The notes: generated by a model from the sequence alone, not told the origin. A stretch of 64,000 nt of DNA from RGIG3002 sp045546775 (GCA_045546775.1 JAZQDM010000028.1:62001-126000), one strand, 5' to 3'; positions 1-9,099 are shown, counted from the first letter of the stretch. Program-made: numbers and translations.

Positions 1-273
1 ACCGTAAAAAGAATAAATACACAAAAAAATCAAAATGTGTCAACCAAAACGCCCCCTCAAACAGTCAATACAGTAGGAAGCGACAGACCGGTGCGAAAAG
101 TGAATACCATTCACACGGCAGGAACAAGACCTGTGCCGGGAGGAAATGGTGACATGCAAAGGAGAACTACGGCACCAACAAGAAACAGTGCTGAGATGAG
201 GAGTACAAGAACACCTTCTGCCTCAGGTGAAAGGAGATATCCGGTAAGAGATATCGAAGATATAGAATTATAA
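1..273 (+). CDS. C-terminal fragment of an unidentified protein (5' end outside window)
   Basis: The reading frame is open from the first base of the window to a TAA at 271-273, giving about 90 residues that are the end of a longer protein. A GTG at 37 could serve as a start, but no ribosome binding site precedes it, so the frame is better read as continuing from the left. The visible tail is hydrophilic and low in complexity (Thr, Arg, Pro, Asn, Ser rich), ends in an acidic stretch, and has no membrane segment. It looks disordered. It lies 23 bases before cdaA on the same strand, so it may be co-transcribed with the c-di-AMP operon. I do not recognise the family. Confidence 0.55.
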   Translation, partial: TVKRINTQKNQNVSTKTPPQTVNTVGSDRPVRKVNTIHTAGTRPVPGGNGDMQRRTTAPTRNSAEMRSTRTPSASGERRYPVRDIEDIEL

Positions 274-296
274 TAATTAGACTGGAATGAACTAAT

Positions 297-1175
297 ATGC
301 GGCAAATTTCAACCATTATGCAGAATTACATGGAAACCTTGCATATGCCGTCGATAGAATGGACGGATGTGGCGGAGATATTAATTATCTCCTTTTTGGT
401 GTACCATATTATGCTTTGGGTTAAGACAACCAAGGCATGGGCACTATTTAAAGGTATCAGTGTAATTCTTGTTTTTTTGTTGATAGCAGCTTTGCTGGAT
501 ATGAGTACCATTTTGTGGATTGCAGAAAATGTATTGAGTCTGGCTGTTATTGCAATTATAGTTGTGCTGCAGCCGGAGCTCAGAAAAGCTTTGGAAGAGT
601 TAGGGAGAAAGAATTTGATTTCTTCAATTATTCTTTTTGATTCCAACAAAGAAACCGAAGGACGTTTTTCGGACAAGACGATTTCAGAGATTGTGAAAGC
701 TTGTGTAGAAATGGGAAAAGTCAGAACCGGTGCATTGATTGTAATTGAGCAGGACCACCGCTTAAACGATTATGAGAGAACCGGAATTACAGTGGATGGT
801 TTGGTAACAAGTCAATTGTTGATTAATATTTTTGAACATAATACTCCGTTACACGACGGAGCTGTTATTATTCGTGGGGATAGAATTACATCTGCAACAT
901 GTTATTTGCCGTTGTCAGACAATATGCAATTGAGCAAAGAGCTGGGAACGCGACACAGAGCTGCTGTCGGTATTTCTGAGATGACAGATTCTATGACAAT
1001 CATTGTGTCGGAAGAAACCGGAAAAATCAGTACGGCATATGACGGCGTGCTGAAACGTAATTTGGATGCAGACGGATTGCGCGAACAGCTTACAAAAGTA
1101 CAAAACAAGACCATGGAAGAAAAGAAAGTGTTGAAATGGAAAGGCAGGTCACGAAATGAAAAAAAGACTGACTAA
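297..1175 (+). CDS. cdaA: Diadenylate cyclase CdaA (membrane-bound DisA_N domain)
   Basis: Makes the second messenger c-di-AMP from two ATP at the inner face of the membrane. The 292-residue protein has about three hydrophobic segments in the first 95 residues (around 28-45, 54-70 and 78-92), followed by the diadenylate cyclase domain. The two family signatures are present: DGA at 187-189 and GTRHRAA at 217-223. Length and architecture match CdaA/DacA of Firmicutes. It is followed, with a 20-base overlap, by its regulator cdaR and then glmM, the conserved cda-glm operon. The chosen ATG has only a weak ribosome binding site, and an in-frame ATG at 318 is possible. Identity is very secure; the exact start is less so. 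Confidence 0.95.
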   Translation: MRQISTIMQNYMETLHMPSIEWTDVAEILIISFLVYHIMLWVKTTKAWALFKGISVILVFLLIAALLDMSTILWIAENVLSLAVIAIIVVLQPELRKALEELGRKNLISSIILFDSNKETEGRFSDKTISEIVKACVEMGKVRTGALIVIEQDHRLNDYERTGITVDGLVTSQLLINIFEHNTPLHDGAVIIRGDRITSATCYLPLSDNMQLSKELGTRHRAAVGISEMTDSMTIIVSEETGKISTAYDGVLKRNLDADGLREQLTKVQNKTMEEKKVLKWKGRSRNEKKTD

Positions 1176-2430
1176 CAACTGGGGCCTGAAGCTGATTTCC
1201 TTTGTTTTTGCGATTCTTTTATGGCTCGTTGTCGTGAATGTAGACAATCCCGTAAAGACAAAAGTGTTTGATAACGTTCCTGTTAAGATGCAGAATACGG
1301 ACCTTTTGACAGACGAAGGCCTCATATATGAAGTGTTGGACTCCAGCAATACTGTGTCGGTATCGGTAAGCGCGCCAAGATCATACTTAGAATTGCTTAG
1401 TAAAGATGACATTGTTGCTGTGGCAGACTTTAATAATATTACTGCGGCAAATACAATTAATATTACGTACTATTCCAGACGTTACAATGATAAAATAACG
1501 AATTTTAAAGGAAATATCGAAAGCGTAAAATTGAATGTGGAGCCGGAAAAGACGGTACAGTTCGTATTAAAGACAAATACGGTCGGAGTAGTGGAAGAGG
1601 GTTATGTTATCGGAAATATTACAACCGATCAAAATCAGGTGCGTATTTCCGGACCGGAATCCTTAGTTTCGCAAATTAAAAGTGCGTCGGTAGCTGTGAA
1701 TGTTTCGGATACAACGACGAATATTGCGACGTATGCAGACGTAAAATTATATGACAAAGACGGCAATGAAGTATCGGCTCCAAGCCTGGAAAAAAATGTA
1801 GATTCTGTCAAAATCACAGTGGAAGTGCTGGCAATGAAAATGGTTCCGGTTACTTGTGTTGTAACAGGCACTCCGGCAGACGGTTACCGAACGACGGGAG
1901 AAGTTTTAATCACTCCGTCAGAGATTGCGATTGCCGGCAGTGCGGAAACATTACAAAATGTTTCCAAAATAGAAATTTCATCCGAAGAGTTGGATATTAC
2001 AGGGTTAGATAAAGATTTTGTTGTATCCCACAATATAAAGACATACCTTCCCGCAGGGGTTTCGCTTGCAGATGACTCGTTTAACGGGAAAGTAGGAATT
2101 ACAGTGCATATTGAAGAAGAGCAGGAAGTTGAGTTGAAGCTCGGAAAGGCCAATATAGCCTTTATCAATGTGCCGCCACAATATCGTGCTTCTGTGGATG
2201 AAGATGTGGAAATATCATTGTATATTTCGGGCTTAAGTGCAGACATTTCGGCACTTATGACACAGGATGTAGTCGGAATCATAGATATTACGGAATATAT
2301 GCGTGCGAATAATTCTCTTCGATTGGAAGAGGGAGCGCATAAAATGGAAATTGCGTTTGACTTTGGCGAAAATATAACAGTAATGGAGCCTGTTGAAGTC
2401 GATGTAGTGATACAAAAAGCGGAGGAGTAA
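1156..2430 (+). CDS. cdaR: CdaR, YbbR-domain regulator of CdaA
   Basis: Membrane-anchored extracytoplasmic protein that modulates CdaA. One transmembrane helix at residues 11-29 near the N-terminus is followed by a long beta-rich region with successive YbbR-like repeats and no second membrane segment, so the bulk should lie outside the membrane. At 424 residues it matches CdaR homologues. Its start overlaps the end of cdaA by 20 bases, suggesting translational coupling, and glmM starts 6 bases after its stop. Function is assigned from repeat character and operon position; YbbR repeats diverge strongly, so individual repeat borders are not claimed. Confidence 0.9.
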   Translation: MKKRLTNNWGLKLISFVFAILLWLVVVNVDNPVKTKVFDNVPVKMQNTDLLTDEGLIYEVLDSSNTVSVSVSAPRSYLELLSKDDIVAVADFNNITAANTINITYYSRRYNDKITNFKGNIESVKLNVEPEKTVQFVLKTNTVGVVEEGYVIGNITTDQNQVRISGPESLVSQIKSASVAVNVSDTTTNIATYADVKLYDKDGNEVSAPSLEKNVDSVKITVEVLAMKMVPVTCVVTGTPADGYRTTGEVLITPSEIAIAGSAETLQNVSKIEISSEELDITGLDKDFVVSHNIKTYLPAGVSLADDSFNGKVGITVHIEEEQEVELKLGKANIAFINVPPQYRASVDEDVEISLYISGLSADISALMTQDVVGIIDITEYMRANNSLRLEEGAHKMEIAFDFGENITVMEPVEVDVVIQKAEE

Positions 2431-2436
2431 ATAAAA

Positions 2437-3786
2437 ATGGCTAGATTATTTGGGACAGATGGTGTTCGTGGTGTTGCGAATGATGAATTAACGCCGATGC
2501 TGGCAATGCAATTAGGCCAGGCCGGAGCGTATGTGTTATCGAAAGAAAACGAGCATAAACCGACAATTATGGTAGGGTGTGATACAAGAATATCCGGTGA
2601 CATGCTTGCCAATGCACTTATGGCAGGTGCATGTTCCGTTGGAGCGAATGTAGTATATGTGGGAGTTGTACCGACACCTGCAGTGGCATACCTGACACAA
2701 AAATACAAAGTAGATGCAGGTGTTGTGATTTCTGCATCGCACAATCCGGTAGAGTTTAACGGTATCAAATTTTTTGATGGAAACGGCTACAAATTGCCGG
2801 ACTCTTTGGAAGATGAGATAGAAGCGCTTATCAAATCAGGTATGCGCGATATTAAATTCCCGGTAGGTTCCGGTGTGGGAAAAATTAAATATCGTACCGA
2901 CGCAAGAGAAGAGTATATCAATCATGCGGTTCGTTCTGTGAATATCAATTTGAAAGGCATGAAAATTGTTGTGGATTGTGCCGAAGGTGCTTCCCACTAT
3001 ACTTCTGTGGAAGCATTGAAAGAATTGGGTGCAGAAGTTGTCGCTATTCATAACAATCCTGACGGAACAAATATCAATGCAAACTGCGGTTCTACCCACA
3101 TGGAAGAGCTGATGGCACGTGTCGTATTCGAAAAAGCAAAGGTTGGTCTTGCTTTTGACGGGGATGCAGACAGACTTCTTGCAGTGGATGAAAATGGAGA
3201 AGTGGTAGACGGCGACCAGATTATGTCGATTGTCGGCAATCACATGAAACAGCAGGGCAAGTTAAAAAACGATACGATTGTTGCAACAGTTATGAGTAAC
3301 TTGGGCTTTTTCCTGATGGGACAAAAGAACAATATTACGATAGAGCAGACAAAAGTTGGTGACCGTTACGTGTTGGAACGTATGCGCGAAATCGGTGCCA
3401 GTCTTGGTGGTGAACAGTCCGGTCACGTTATTTTCCTGGAGGAAAATACAACCGGTGACGGGCTTCTCAGTGCACTTCATTTGCTTGAAGTTATGGTGGA
3501 AACAGGCAAACCGTTGTCTGAATTAAAGACAATCATGGATGTGCTTCCGCAGGCACTTGTGAATGCGAAAGTACCGAACCACAAAAAAGAAAAATATATG
3601 GACTATCCGGAGATTGCAGATGCTATTGCAAACCTTGAAAAACAGTTTGCGGGCGAAGGCAGAGTGTTAATACGACCTTCCGGTACAGAACCGTTAGTAC
3701 GTGTAATGATTGAGGGAAAAGATCAGAAATTGATTGAAGGGGAAGCAAAAAAATTAGCAGAATTAATACAAAATATTATGTTATAA
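2437..3786 (+). CDS. glmM: Phosphoglucosamine mutase GlmM
   Basis: Interconverts glucosamine-6-phosphate and glucosamine-1-phosphate, the step leading to UDP-GlcNAc for peptidoglycan and for the GlcNAc-derived sugars made further along in this window. The 449-residue protein has all four phosphohexomutase signatures: the phosphoserine loop SASHNP (catalytic Ser101), the metal loop DGDADR at 241-246, the sugar-binding loop GEQSGH at 325-330 and the phosphate loop RPSGTEP at 413-419. It is the third gene of the cdaA-cdaR-glmM operon. In other Firmicutes CdaA/CdaR and GlmM interact physically, so the clustering fits a link between c-di-AMP and cell-wall precursor supply. Confidence 0.97.
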   Translation: MARLFGTDGVRGVANDELTPMLAMQLGQAGAYVLSKENEHKPTIMVGCDTRISGDMLANALMAGACSVGANVVYVGVVPTPAVAYLTQKYKVDAGVVISASHNPVEFNGIKFFDGNGYKLPDSLEDEIEALIKSGMRDIKFPVGSGVGKIKYRTDAREEYINHAVRSVNINLKGMKIVVDCAEGASHYTSVEALKELGAEVVAIHNNPDGTNINANCGSTHMEELMARVVFEKAKVGLAFDGDADRLLAVDENGEVVDGDQIMSIVGNHMKQQGKLKNDTIVATVMSNLGFFLMGQKNNITIEQTKVGDRYVLERMREIGASLGGEQSGHVIFLEENTTGDGLLSALHLLEVMVETGKPLSELKTIMDVLPQALVNAKVPNHKKEKYMDYPEIADAIANLEKQFAGEGRVLIRPSGTEPLVRVMIEGKDQKLIEGEAKKLAELIQNIML

Positions 3787-3797
3787 TTCCCACGTGC

Positions 3798-3826
3798 TTG
3801 TGAAAAATAAAAAACAGTGATATACT
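3798..3826 (+). promoter_or_regulatory. Sigma-A-type promoter for the HPr gene
   Basis: TTGTGA at 3798-3803, a 17-base spacer, then TATACT at 3821-3826, preceded by TGA as an extended -10. It lies just after glmM and about 90 bases before the HPr start, so HPr can be transcribed independently of cdaA-cdaR-glmM. No terminator is visible between glmM and this promoter, so read-through is also possible. Confidence 0.6.
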
Positions 3827-3917
3827 ATCCTAAGAGAACAGATATTTACTTTGTTTGGGTAAAGTTTCCGATAATTTACTAAGCGCGATTACGAAACATT
3901 ATTTCGGAGGTACTATT

Positions 3918-4181
3918 ATGGTAAGCCAGAAGGTAGTTATAAAAAATCCTACAGGACTACATCTAAGACCTGCAGGTATCCTATGCAAAGAAGCAATGAA
4001 GTTTAAATCGTTAATAACGTTTACATTTAGAGATAATACAGCGAATGCCAAAAGTGTACTAAGTGTGCTTGGCGCATGCGTAAAATGTGGCGATGAAGTT
4101 GAGTTTGTTTGCGAAGGCGAGGATGAGGAGTTGGCACTAAAGACTCTTGTTGAAGCGATTGAGAGCGGTCTTGGCGAATAG
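3918..4181 (+). CDS. ptsH: HPr-family phosphocarrier protein
   Basis: Small phosphocarrier of the sugar phosphotransferase system: it accepts phosphate from Enzyme I on a histidine and passes it to EIIA proteins. The 87-residue product has the active-site motif TGLHLRPAG with His15 and, as in Gram-positive HPr, the regulatory Ser46 in NAKSVLSVL, the target of HPr kinase for carbon catabolite control. The ATG at 3918 was chosen over an upstream TTG (3855) because CGGAGG at 3905-3910 sits 7 bases before it and because it gives the standard HPr length. Enzyme I is not adjacent. Another HPr-like role (Crh) is unlikely because His15 is kept. Confidence 0.88.
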   Translation: MVSQKVVIKNPTGLHLRPAGILCKEAMKFKSLITFTFRDNTANAKSVLSVLGACVKCGDEVEFVCEGEDEELALKTLVEAIESGLGE

Positions 4182-4194
4182 ATGAAAAGACATT

Positions 4195-4225
4195 AAAAAC
4201 CCATGTGTATTAGCATGGGTTTTTT
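4195..4225 (+). terminator. Rho-independent terminator after HPr gene
   Basis: The arms ACCCATG (4199-4205) and CATGGGT (4214-4220) pair perfectly, extended by A-T pairs, with a short loop and a run of T to 4225. It lies 13 bases after the HPr stop and separates it from leuA. Confidence 0.85.
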
Positions 4226-4291
4226 GAATATATAACAACTGATATTTAAAGTAATGATTGCACAAACAGAAAATAAAACGGAGGGAAGTAT

Positions 4292-5965
4292 ATGTTAAAT
4301 TATAGCAGATATAAACGCAATCCGGTCGTTGATTATCCGGAAAGAGAATGGCCAAATAAAGAAATTGAGAAAGCACCGATTTGGTGTAGCGTTGATTTAA
4401 GAGACGGTAACCAGGCACTCATTGATCCGATGGTTGTTCAGGAAAAAATCGAGATGTTCGAGTTTTTGATTAACCTTGGATTTAAGGAAATTGAAATCGG
4501 TTTCCCGGCGGCAAGCCAGATTGAATTTGACTTTTTACGCCAGCTTGTTGACCGCAAATTGATTCCGGATGATGTAAAGGTGCAGGTGTTGACACAGTGC
4601 CGCGAGGAATTGATTGACCGCACTTTTGAAGCGATTGAAGGTTGTAAACAGGCGATTGTACATATTTACAACTCTACTTCCACATTGCAGCGCGATGTTG
4701 TATTTGGTATGGAAAGAGAGCAGATTATTGATATTGCCATTCAAGGTACAAAGATGGTAAAAGAGCGTGCTAAAAACTTCCCGGGAAAAATCATTTTAGA
4801 GTATTCTCCGGAAAGCTTTACAGGTACAGAGCTTGATTTTGCGTTGGATATTTGTACAGCTGTGCAGGAAACTTGGGGCGCAACAAAAGAAGACCCGATT
4901 ATCATCAACTTACCGTCTACAGTAGAGATGAATACACCAAATGTATATGCTGACCAGATTGAGTGGATGAACAAACATTTTAAAAACAGAGAATCCATTA
5001 TTTTGAGTGTTCACCCGCACAATGACAGAGGTACCGGCGTTGCCAGTGCAGAGCTTGCTATGCTTGCTGGTGCAGACCGCGTGGAAGGAACACTGTTTGG
5101 TAACGGGGAACGTACCGGTAACGTGGATGTGCTGAATATTGCATATAATATGTTCTCTCAGGGCATTAATCCGGAGTTAAACATTGAACATGTCAATGAC
5201 ATTATTGAAATATACGAAAGATGCTGCAAAATCCCGATTCATCCGAGACATCCGTACGCAGGTAAACTTGTTTTTACTGCATTTTCCGGTTCTCATCAGG
5301 ATGCGATCAACAAAGGTGTCAAAGCCATGAAAGAGCGTAACAGCGAAATCTGGCAAGTACCGTATTTGCCCATCGACCCGGCAGATATCGGAAGAGAGTA
5401 CGAGCCGATTGTTCGTATCAATTCCCAGTCCGGTAAGGGTGGTGTTGCTTTCGTAATGGATACTTACTTTGGATTCAAGCTTCCGAAAGCAATGCACAAA
5501 GAGTTTGCAAATGTCATCCAGAAGATTTCCGAAAAACAGGGAGAAGTATCTCCGGAGCAGATTATGGAAAGCTTCAAAACAGAATATTTGGACAAGAAAG
5601 AGCCGATTCATTTCAAGAAATTAAAAGTAGACGATTTGAGCGGCGAAACCGAGTCTGCATTTGATACAAAGGTAATGGTTACTTACACAGACAGAGGCGC
5701 AGAAAAGAGCGTGGAAGCTGTAGGTAACGGTCCGATTGATGCAGTAAAACGCGGTTTGTGCGAAGCGTTAGACTTGGATATCAAGATTTTGGATTACGAA
5801 GAGCATGCATTGCAGAGTGGTTCCAACTCTCAGGCTGCGGCGTACATCCACTTGTTGGACTGCAACACCGGACGTGTTACATACGGTGTCGGCGTAAGCT
5901 CCAACATTACAAGAGCTTCCGTAAGAGCCATCTTCTCCGCGATTAACCGTCTTGAGTTAGGTTAA
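4292..5965 (+). CDS. leuA: 2-Isopropylmalate synthase LeuA (long type)
   Basis: First committed step of leucine synthesis: condenses acetyl-CoA with 2-oxoisovalerate. The 557-residue protein starts with the YKRNP-type leader of the long LeuA class. It has the catalytic DLRDGNQ motif at 35-41, the metal-binding HPHND at 241-245 in the TIM barrel, and a C-terminal LeuA dimerisation/allosteric domain from about residue 430, where leucine normally binds to give feedback inhibition. GGAGGG lies 6 bases before the ATG. It stands alone between two terminators; leuB, leuC and leuD are not nearby. No T-box or leader peptide is evident in the 66 bases between the upstream terminator and the start. Confidence 0.95.
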   Translation: MLNYSRYKRNPVVDYPEREWPNKEIEKAPIWCSVDLRDGNQALIDPMVVQEKIEMFEFLINLGFKEIEIGFPAASQIEFDFLRQLVDRKLIPDDVKVQVLTQCREELIDRTFEAIEGCKQAIVHIYNSTSTLQRDVVFGMEREQIIDIAIQGTKMVKERAKNFPGKIILEYSPESFTGTELDFALDICTAVQETWGATKEDPIIINLPSTVEMNTPNVYADQIEWMNKHFKNRESIILSVHPHNDRGTGVASAELAMLAGADRVEGTLFGNGERTGNVDVLNIAYNMFSQGINPELNIEHVNDIIEIYERCCKIPIHPRHPYAGKLVFTAFSGSHQDAINKGVKAMKERNSEIWQVPYLPIDPADIGREYEPIVRINSQSGKGGVAFVMDTYFGFKLPKAMHKEFANVIQKISEKQGEVSPEQIMESFKTEYLDKKEPIHFKKLKVDDLSGETESAFDTKVMVTYTDRGAEKSVEAVGNGPIDAVKRGLCEALDLDIKILDYEEHALQSGSNSQAAAYIHLLDCNTGRVTYGVGVSSNITRASVRAIFSAINRLELG

Positions 5966-5987
5966 AAAACAATTTATTACATGAAAT

Positions 5988-6040
5988 AAAAAGCGTCGTA
6001 GTTTTTTGTGAGCAATGCTTACAAAATCTACGGCGCTTTT
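5988..6040. terminator. Bidirectional terminator between leuA and the AraC-type gene
   Basis: AAAAGCGTCGTAG at the left pairs with CTACGGCGCTTTT at the right over 13 positions with one G-U wobble. The A/T ends give a T-run on both strands, so it can end leuA on + and the convergent regulator on -. Confidence 0.85.
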
Positions 6041-6061
6041 GAATGACAGTACAAAAATATT

Positions 6062-6898
6062 TTACCACTTCTTCCGGTATTCCAGCGGCGTCATATTTTC
6101 CGCTTTGCGGAACACTTTTATAAAATAGCCGGCATTTTGAAAGCCGCAATTAATTGCAATTTGCTCCACGGAATCGGATGTAAAACGAAGCAGGGATTTG
6201 GCGTGGGAAATCCGTTTTGCAGTTAAGTCGTTGCCGAGGGTGATGCCGAATGTTTTTTTGTATTCTCTGGAAAGATGAAACTTGCTTATATAAAACGTGT
6301 CGGCAAGAGAGTCCAGATTTATTTTTTCCATGTAGTGCTCCTCCATGTAGTTGCGTATCAACTGCAATTTTTCGGATATAGTGGCACCGGTCTGTTCTGT
6401 GCTGTTATTTTCTGTAAAACAGAGCAAAATAATGTCTGTAAGACATTTGTGAGAAATGAGCTCCTGCAACGGATTTTTGGCTTCGTGTGCCTGATAAATC
6501 GAATGAAGAGCATCCGTAAAAGGCACAATAGAAGGTGGCGTGAAAATAAACGGATTTTCCTGTTCAATATAGGTATTGTAAAATGTTGTGGCGCAATTGC
6601 CGTAAAAGTGTACCCACATAAGCGTCCACGGATCATCGGCGCTGCTTTCGTGGGAGTAGGAGTGAGAACAGTCAAGCCAGATGCAGTTGCCGGTTTCCAC
6701 GGGAAAACGCTGACCATTAAACGTAATCGTCCCACTTCCGCTCATAACAACAATGAACAAAAAAGAATTCAAATTTTGACGCTGACTGATATGCGGTTCT
6801 ACACTGTGCAGTGTACCGACTTCCTGCACGTATAAGTAGTTTTTTCGCGCAAAAGAAGAGGGGGTTGCAAGAATTCGCATGGAAGATGATTTTGACAT
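6062..6898 (-). CDS. AraC-family transcriptional regulator (cupin sensor + AraC HTH)
   Basis: One-component regulator of 278 residues: an N-terminal cupin-like ligand-binding half (about 25-160) and a C-terminal double helix-turn-helix AraC domain (about the last 100 residues, ending in the usual F-x-K-x-F...TPLEYR pattern). The start at 6898 was chosen because GGAGGC on the minus strand (complement of 6908-6913) lies 9 bases upstream; an in-frame ATG at 6946 has no such site. It is transcribed divergently from gmd, and its promoter overlaps that of the glycan locus. It may therefore control that locus, though AraC proteins of this type usually regulate sugar-use genes. The ligand cannot be told from sequence. 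Confidence 0.88.
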   Translation of the reverse strand: MSKSSSMRILATPSSFARKNYLYVQEVGTLHSVEPHISQRQNLNSFLFIVVMSGSGTITFNGQRFPVETGNCIWLDCSHSYSHESSADDPWTLMWVHFYGNCATTFYNTYIEQENPFIFTPPSIVPFTDALHSIYQAHEAKNPLQELISHKCLTDIILLCFTENNSTEQTGATISEKLQLIRNYMEEHYMEKINLDSLADTFYISKFHLSREYKKTFGITLGNDLTAKRISHAKSLLRFTSDSVEQIAINCGFQNAGYFIKVFRKAENMTPLEYRKKW

Positions 6899-6955
6899 TT
6901 TGATGACGCCTCCGATACAAAGCAATATTTTACCATAAACGGGCAATATTTTAGG

Positions 6956-6984
6956 TTGATACTGATATTATACAATAGTATACT
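6956..6984 (+). promoter_or_regulatory. Promoter at the head of the glycan locus (gmd)
   Basis: TTGATA at 6956-6961, a 17-base spacer, and TATACT at 6979-6984 give a near-consensus sigma-A promoter about 57 bases before the gmd ATG. It interleaves with the leftward promoter of the AraC-type gene, so the two cannot easily fire together. Confidence 0.6.
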
Positions 6985-6996
6985 ACCATTTGTCAT
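6967..6996 (-). promoter_or_regulatory. Promoter of the AraC-type gene
   Basis: Reading the minus strand: ATGACA (complement of 6991-6996), an 18-base spacer, then a perfect TATAAT (complement of 6967-6972). It directs transcription leftward into the regulator and overlaps the rightward gmd promoter. Confidence 0.55.
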
Positions 6997-7041
6997 AGCA
7001 AAAAAATAGAAAAATAAGAGAAAGTGAAAAAGGAGATTAGA

Positions 7042-8109
7042 ATGAGAAAAGTAGCACTAATTACAGGTATAACAGGGCAAGATGGTTCTTATTTGGCAGA
7101 GTTTTTGTTGGAAAAAGGATACGATGTTCATGGCTTGATAAGACGTCACAGTGTTTCTAATACATCCCGTATTGACCATATAATTCATTCTGCATACAAC
7201 AATGTAAAATTTTTCATGCACTATGCAGATACAACCGATTCCAGTAACTTAATGAGATTGGTTGCAGAAATTAAACCGACAGAAGTGTACAACCTTGCTG
7301 CACAGTCTCATGTTGGAATTTCTTTTGAGGTTCCGGAATATACAGCAGATGCAACCGGTATCAGCACATTAAAACTTTTGGAAGCAATCCGTGTAAACGG
7401 CGGACAGTGTCGTTTTTATCAGGCATCTACATCGGAATTGTTCGGTGGACTTCCGGAGACAGCACCACAGAGTGAAAAAACTCCGTTCTATCCGAAGAGC
7501 CCGTACGGCGTGGCAAAATTGTATTCTTACTGGATTACGGTAAACTACCGCGAATCTTACAATATGTTTGCATGTAACGGTATTTTGTTCAACCATGAAT
7601 CACCGAGAAGAGGTGAAAACTTCGTTACAAGAAAAATTACACTTGCCATTGCAAACATTATGGCAGGCAAACAGGAGAAACTTTCTCTTGGTAATATGAA
7701 TGCAAAGAGAGACTGGGGTTTTGCAGGCGACTATGTAAAAGGTATGTGGTTAATGCTTCAGCAAGACAAACCGGATGATTATGTTCTTGCAACAAATGAA
7801 ACACATACAGTACGTGAATTTGTAGAAGCTGCTTTTGCAGAAATCGGCATTCAGATCCGTTGGGAAGGCACAGGCGTAGACGAAAAAGGTTACGATGCAA
7901 AAACAGGAAAATTGCTTGTTGATGTAAATCCGGAGTTCTATCGTCCGGCAGAAGTTGAATTCCTTTGGGGAAATTGCGAAAAGGCAGAGAGAGAACTCGG
8001 CTGGAAACGCGAAAACGGCTTTAAAGAGCTTGTAGCAATGATGATGGATGCAGATATGAAAGAAATCGTTGGCATGGGAAGCGAAGAATTCCGCAGCAAA
8101 AATGCATAA
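7042..8109 (+). CDS. gmd: GDP-mannose 4,6-dehydratase
   Basis: Converts GDP-D-mannose to GDP-4-keto-6-deoxy-D-mannose, the first step to GDP-L-fucose. The 355-residue SDR protein has the NAD(P) loop GITGQDG at residues 9-15 and the catalytic Thr130/Glu132 plus Tyr155-x3-Lys159 (YGVAK), all typical of Gmd. The ATG at 7042 was chosen over a GTG at 7024 because AAGGAG overlaps that upstream region at 7030-7034, at correct spacing for 7042. It is directly followed by fcl, the next enzyme of the pathway. GDP-mannose synthesis genes (manB/manC) are not in the window. Confidence 0.95.
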   Translation: MRKVALITGITGQDGSYLAEFLLEKGYDVHGLIRRHSVSNTSRIDHIIHSAYNNVKFFMHYADTTDSSNLMRLVAEIKPTEVYNLAAQSHVGISFEVPEYTADATGISTLKLLEAIRVNGGQCRFYQASTSELFGGLPETAPQSEKTPFYPKSPYGVAKLYSYWITVNYRESYNMFACNGILFNHESPRRGENFVTRKITLAIANIMAGKQEKLSLGNMNAKRDWGFAGDYVKGMWLMLQQDKPDDYVLATNETHTVREFVEAAFAEIGIQIRWEGTGVDEKGYDAKTGKLLVDVNPEFYRPAEVEFLWGNCEKAERELGWKRENGFKELVAMMMDADMKEIVGMGSEEFRSKNA

Positions 8110-8125
8110 TAGGACAGGTGATACT

Positions 8126-9067
8126 ATGAAAAAAACAGATAAAATATACGTTGGCGGACACAGGGGTCTGGTAGGAAGTGCTATTGTAAGAAATTTACAG
8201 GCAAAAGGTTATACAAACGTGATCGGAAGAACACACAAAGAGCTTGATTTGACAAACCAGGCAGCAGTACAGGCATTTTTTGAGACAGAGAAACCGGATG
8301 TTGTTGTTTTGGCAGCAGCTAAAGTAGGCGGTATCAACGCAAACAATACTGCACCGGCAGAATTTGCTTATGAAAATATGCAGATTCAGTGTAACGTCAT
8401 TAAATGTTGCCACGATTACAACGTAAAAAAATTGTTGTTCCTCGGAAGCACATGTATTTATCCGAAAATGGCTCCACAGCCGATTCCGGAAGATGCGCTT
8501 TTGACAGGACCGCTTGAGGTGACAAATGAAGCGTATGCGATTGCAAAAATTGCAGGTCTTGAGATGTGCAGATTTTTCAAAAAACAGTACGGCGATGATT
8601 TTATCAGCTGTATGCCGACAAACCTTTACGGACCGCATGACAACTATGATTTGAACGGCTCTCACGTTATGCCGGCGATGATCCGTAAGTTCCATGAAGC
8701 AAAGGTAAATGGTGCTAAAAGTGTGGAACTTTGGGGAACAGGTACACCGCTTCGCGAGTTTTTGTATGTGGATGATATGGCAGATGCATGTGTATTCTTG
8801 CTTGAAAATTACAGTGGCGAGCAGCACGTAAACATCGGTACCGGAAAAGAAGTTTCCATTAAGGAACTTGCCGAAACGGTACAAAAGGTGGTAGGATATG
8901 AAGGTGAGATCGTTTGGAACACAGACATGCCGGACGGAACGCCGAGAAAGCTTACCGATGTGTCCAAGTTGCACGGTCTTGGCTGGAAACATAAAGTAGA
9001 TTTAGAAGAAGGTGTACAGCTTGCCTATGACTGGTTCCGCGAAAATGTGGACAGTGCCAGAATGTAA
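8126..9067 (+). CDS. fcl: GDP-L-fucose synthase (epimerase/reductase)
   Basis: Turns the Gmd product into GDP-L-fucose by 3,5-epimerisation and NADPH reduction. The 313-residue SDR has the nucleotide loop GGHRGLVG at 10-17, Ser108 in the GSTCIYP segment and the catalytic Tyr137-x3-Lys141 (YAIAK). The ATG at 8126, 16 bases after gmd, fits the normal N-terminus; an upstream frame start at 8069 would overlap gmd and add 19 non-family residues. Its product would serve the two GT11 fucosyltransferase-like proteins at 50.9 and 58.1 kb. Confidence 0.95.
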   Translation: MKKTDKIYVGGHRGLVGSAIVRNLQAKGYTNVIGRTHKELDLTNQAAVQAFFETEKPDVVVLAAAKVGGINANNTAPAEFAYENMQIQCNVIKCCHDYNVKKLLFLGSTCIYPKMAPQPIPEDALLTGPLEVTNEAYAIAKIAGLEMCRFFKKQYGDDFISCMPTNLYGPHDNYDLNGSHVMPAMIRKFHEAKVNGAKSVELWGTGTPLREFLYVDDMADACVFLLENYSGEQHVNIGTGKEVSIKELAETVQKVVGYEGEIVWNTDMPDGTPRKLTDVSKLHGLGWKHKVDLEEGVQLAYDWFRENVDSARM

Positions 9068-9099
9068 GCGTGTGCCGTATAAGGAAGGCATAAACGAAT

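Noticed and set aside
1884..2768. Minus-strand open frame of 294 codons
   Set aside because: Antisense to cdaR and glmM, Ser/Thr-rich, no start signal.
6275..6835. Plus-strand frame of 186 codons inside the AraC-type gene
   Set aside because: The minus-strand AraC protein is complete with motifs and a strong ribosome site; this frame is its shadow.
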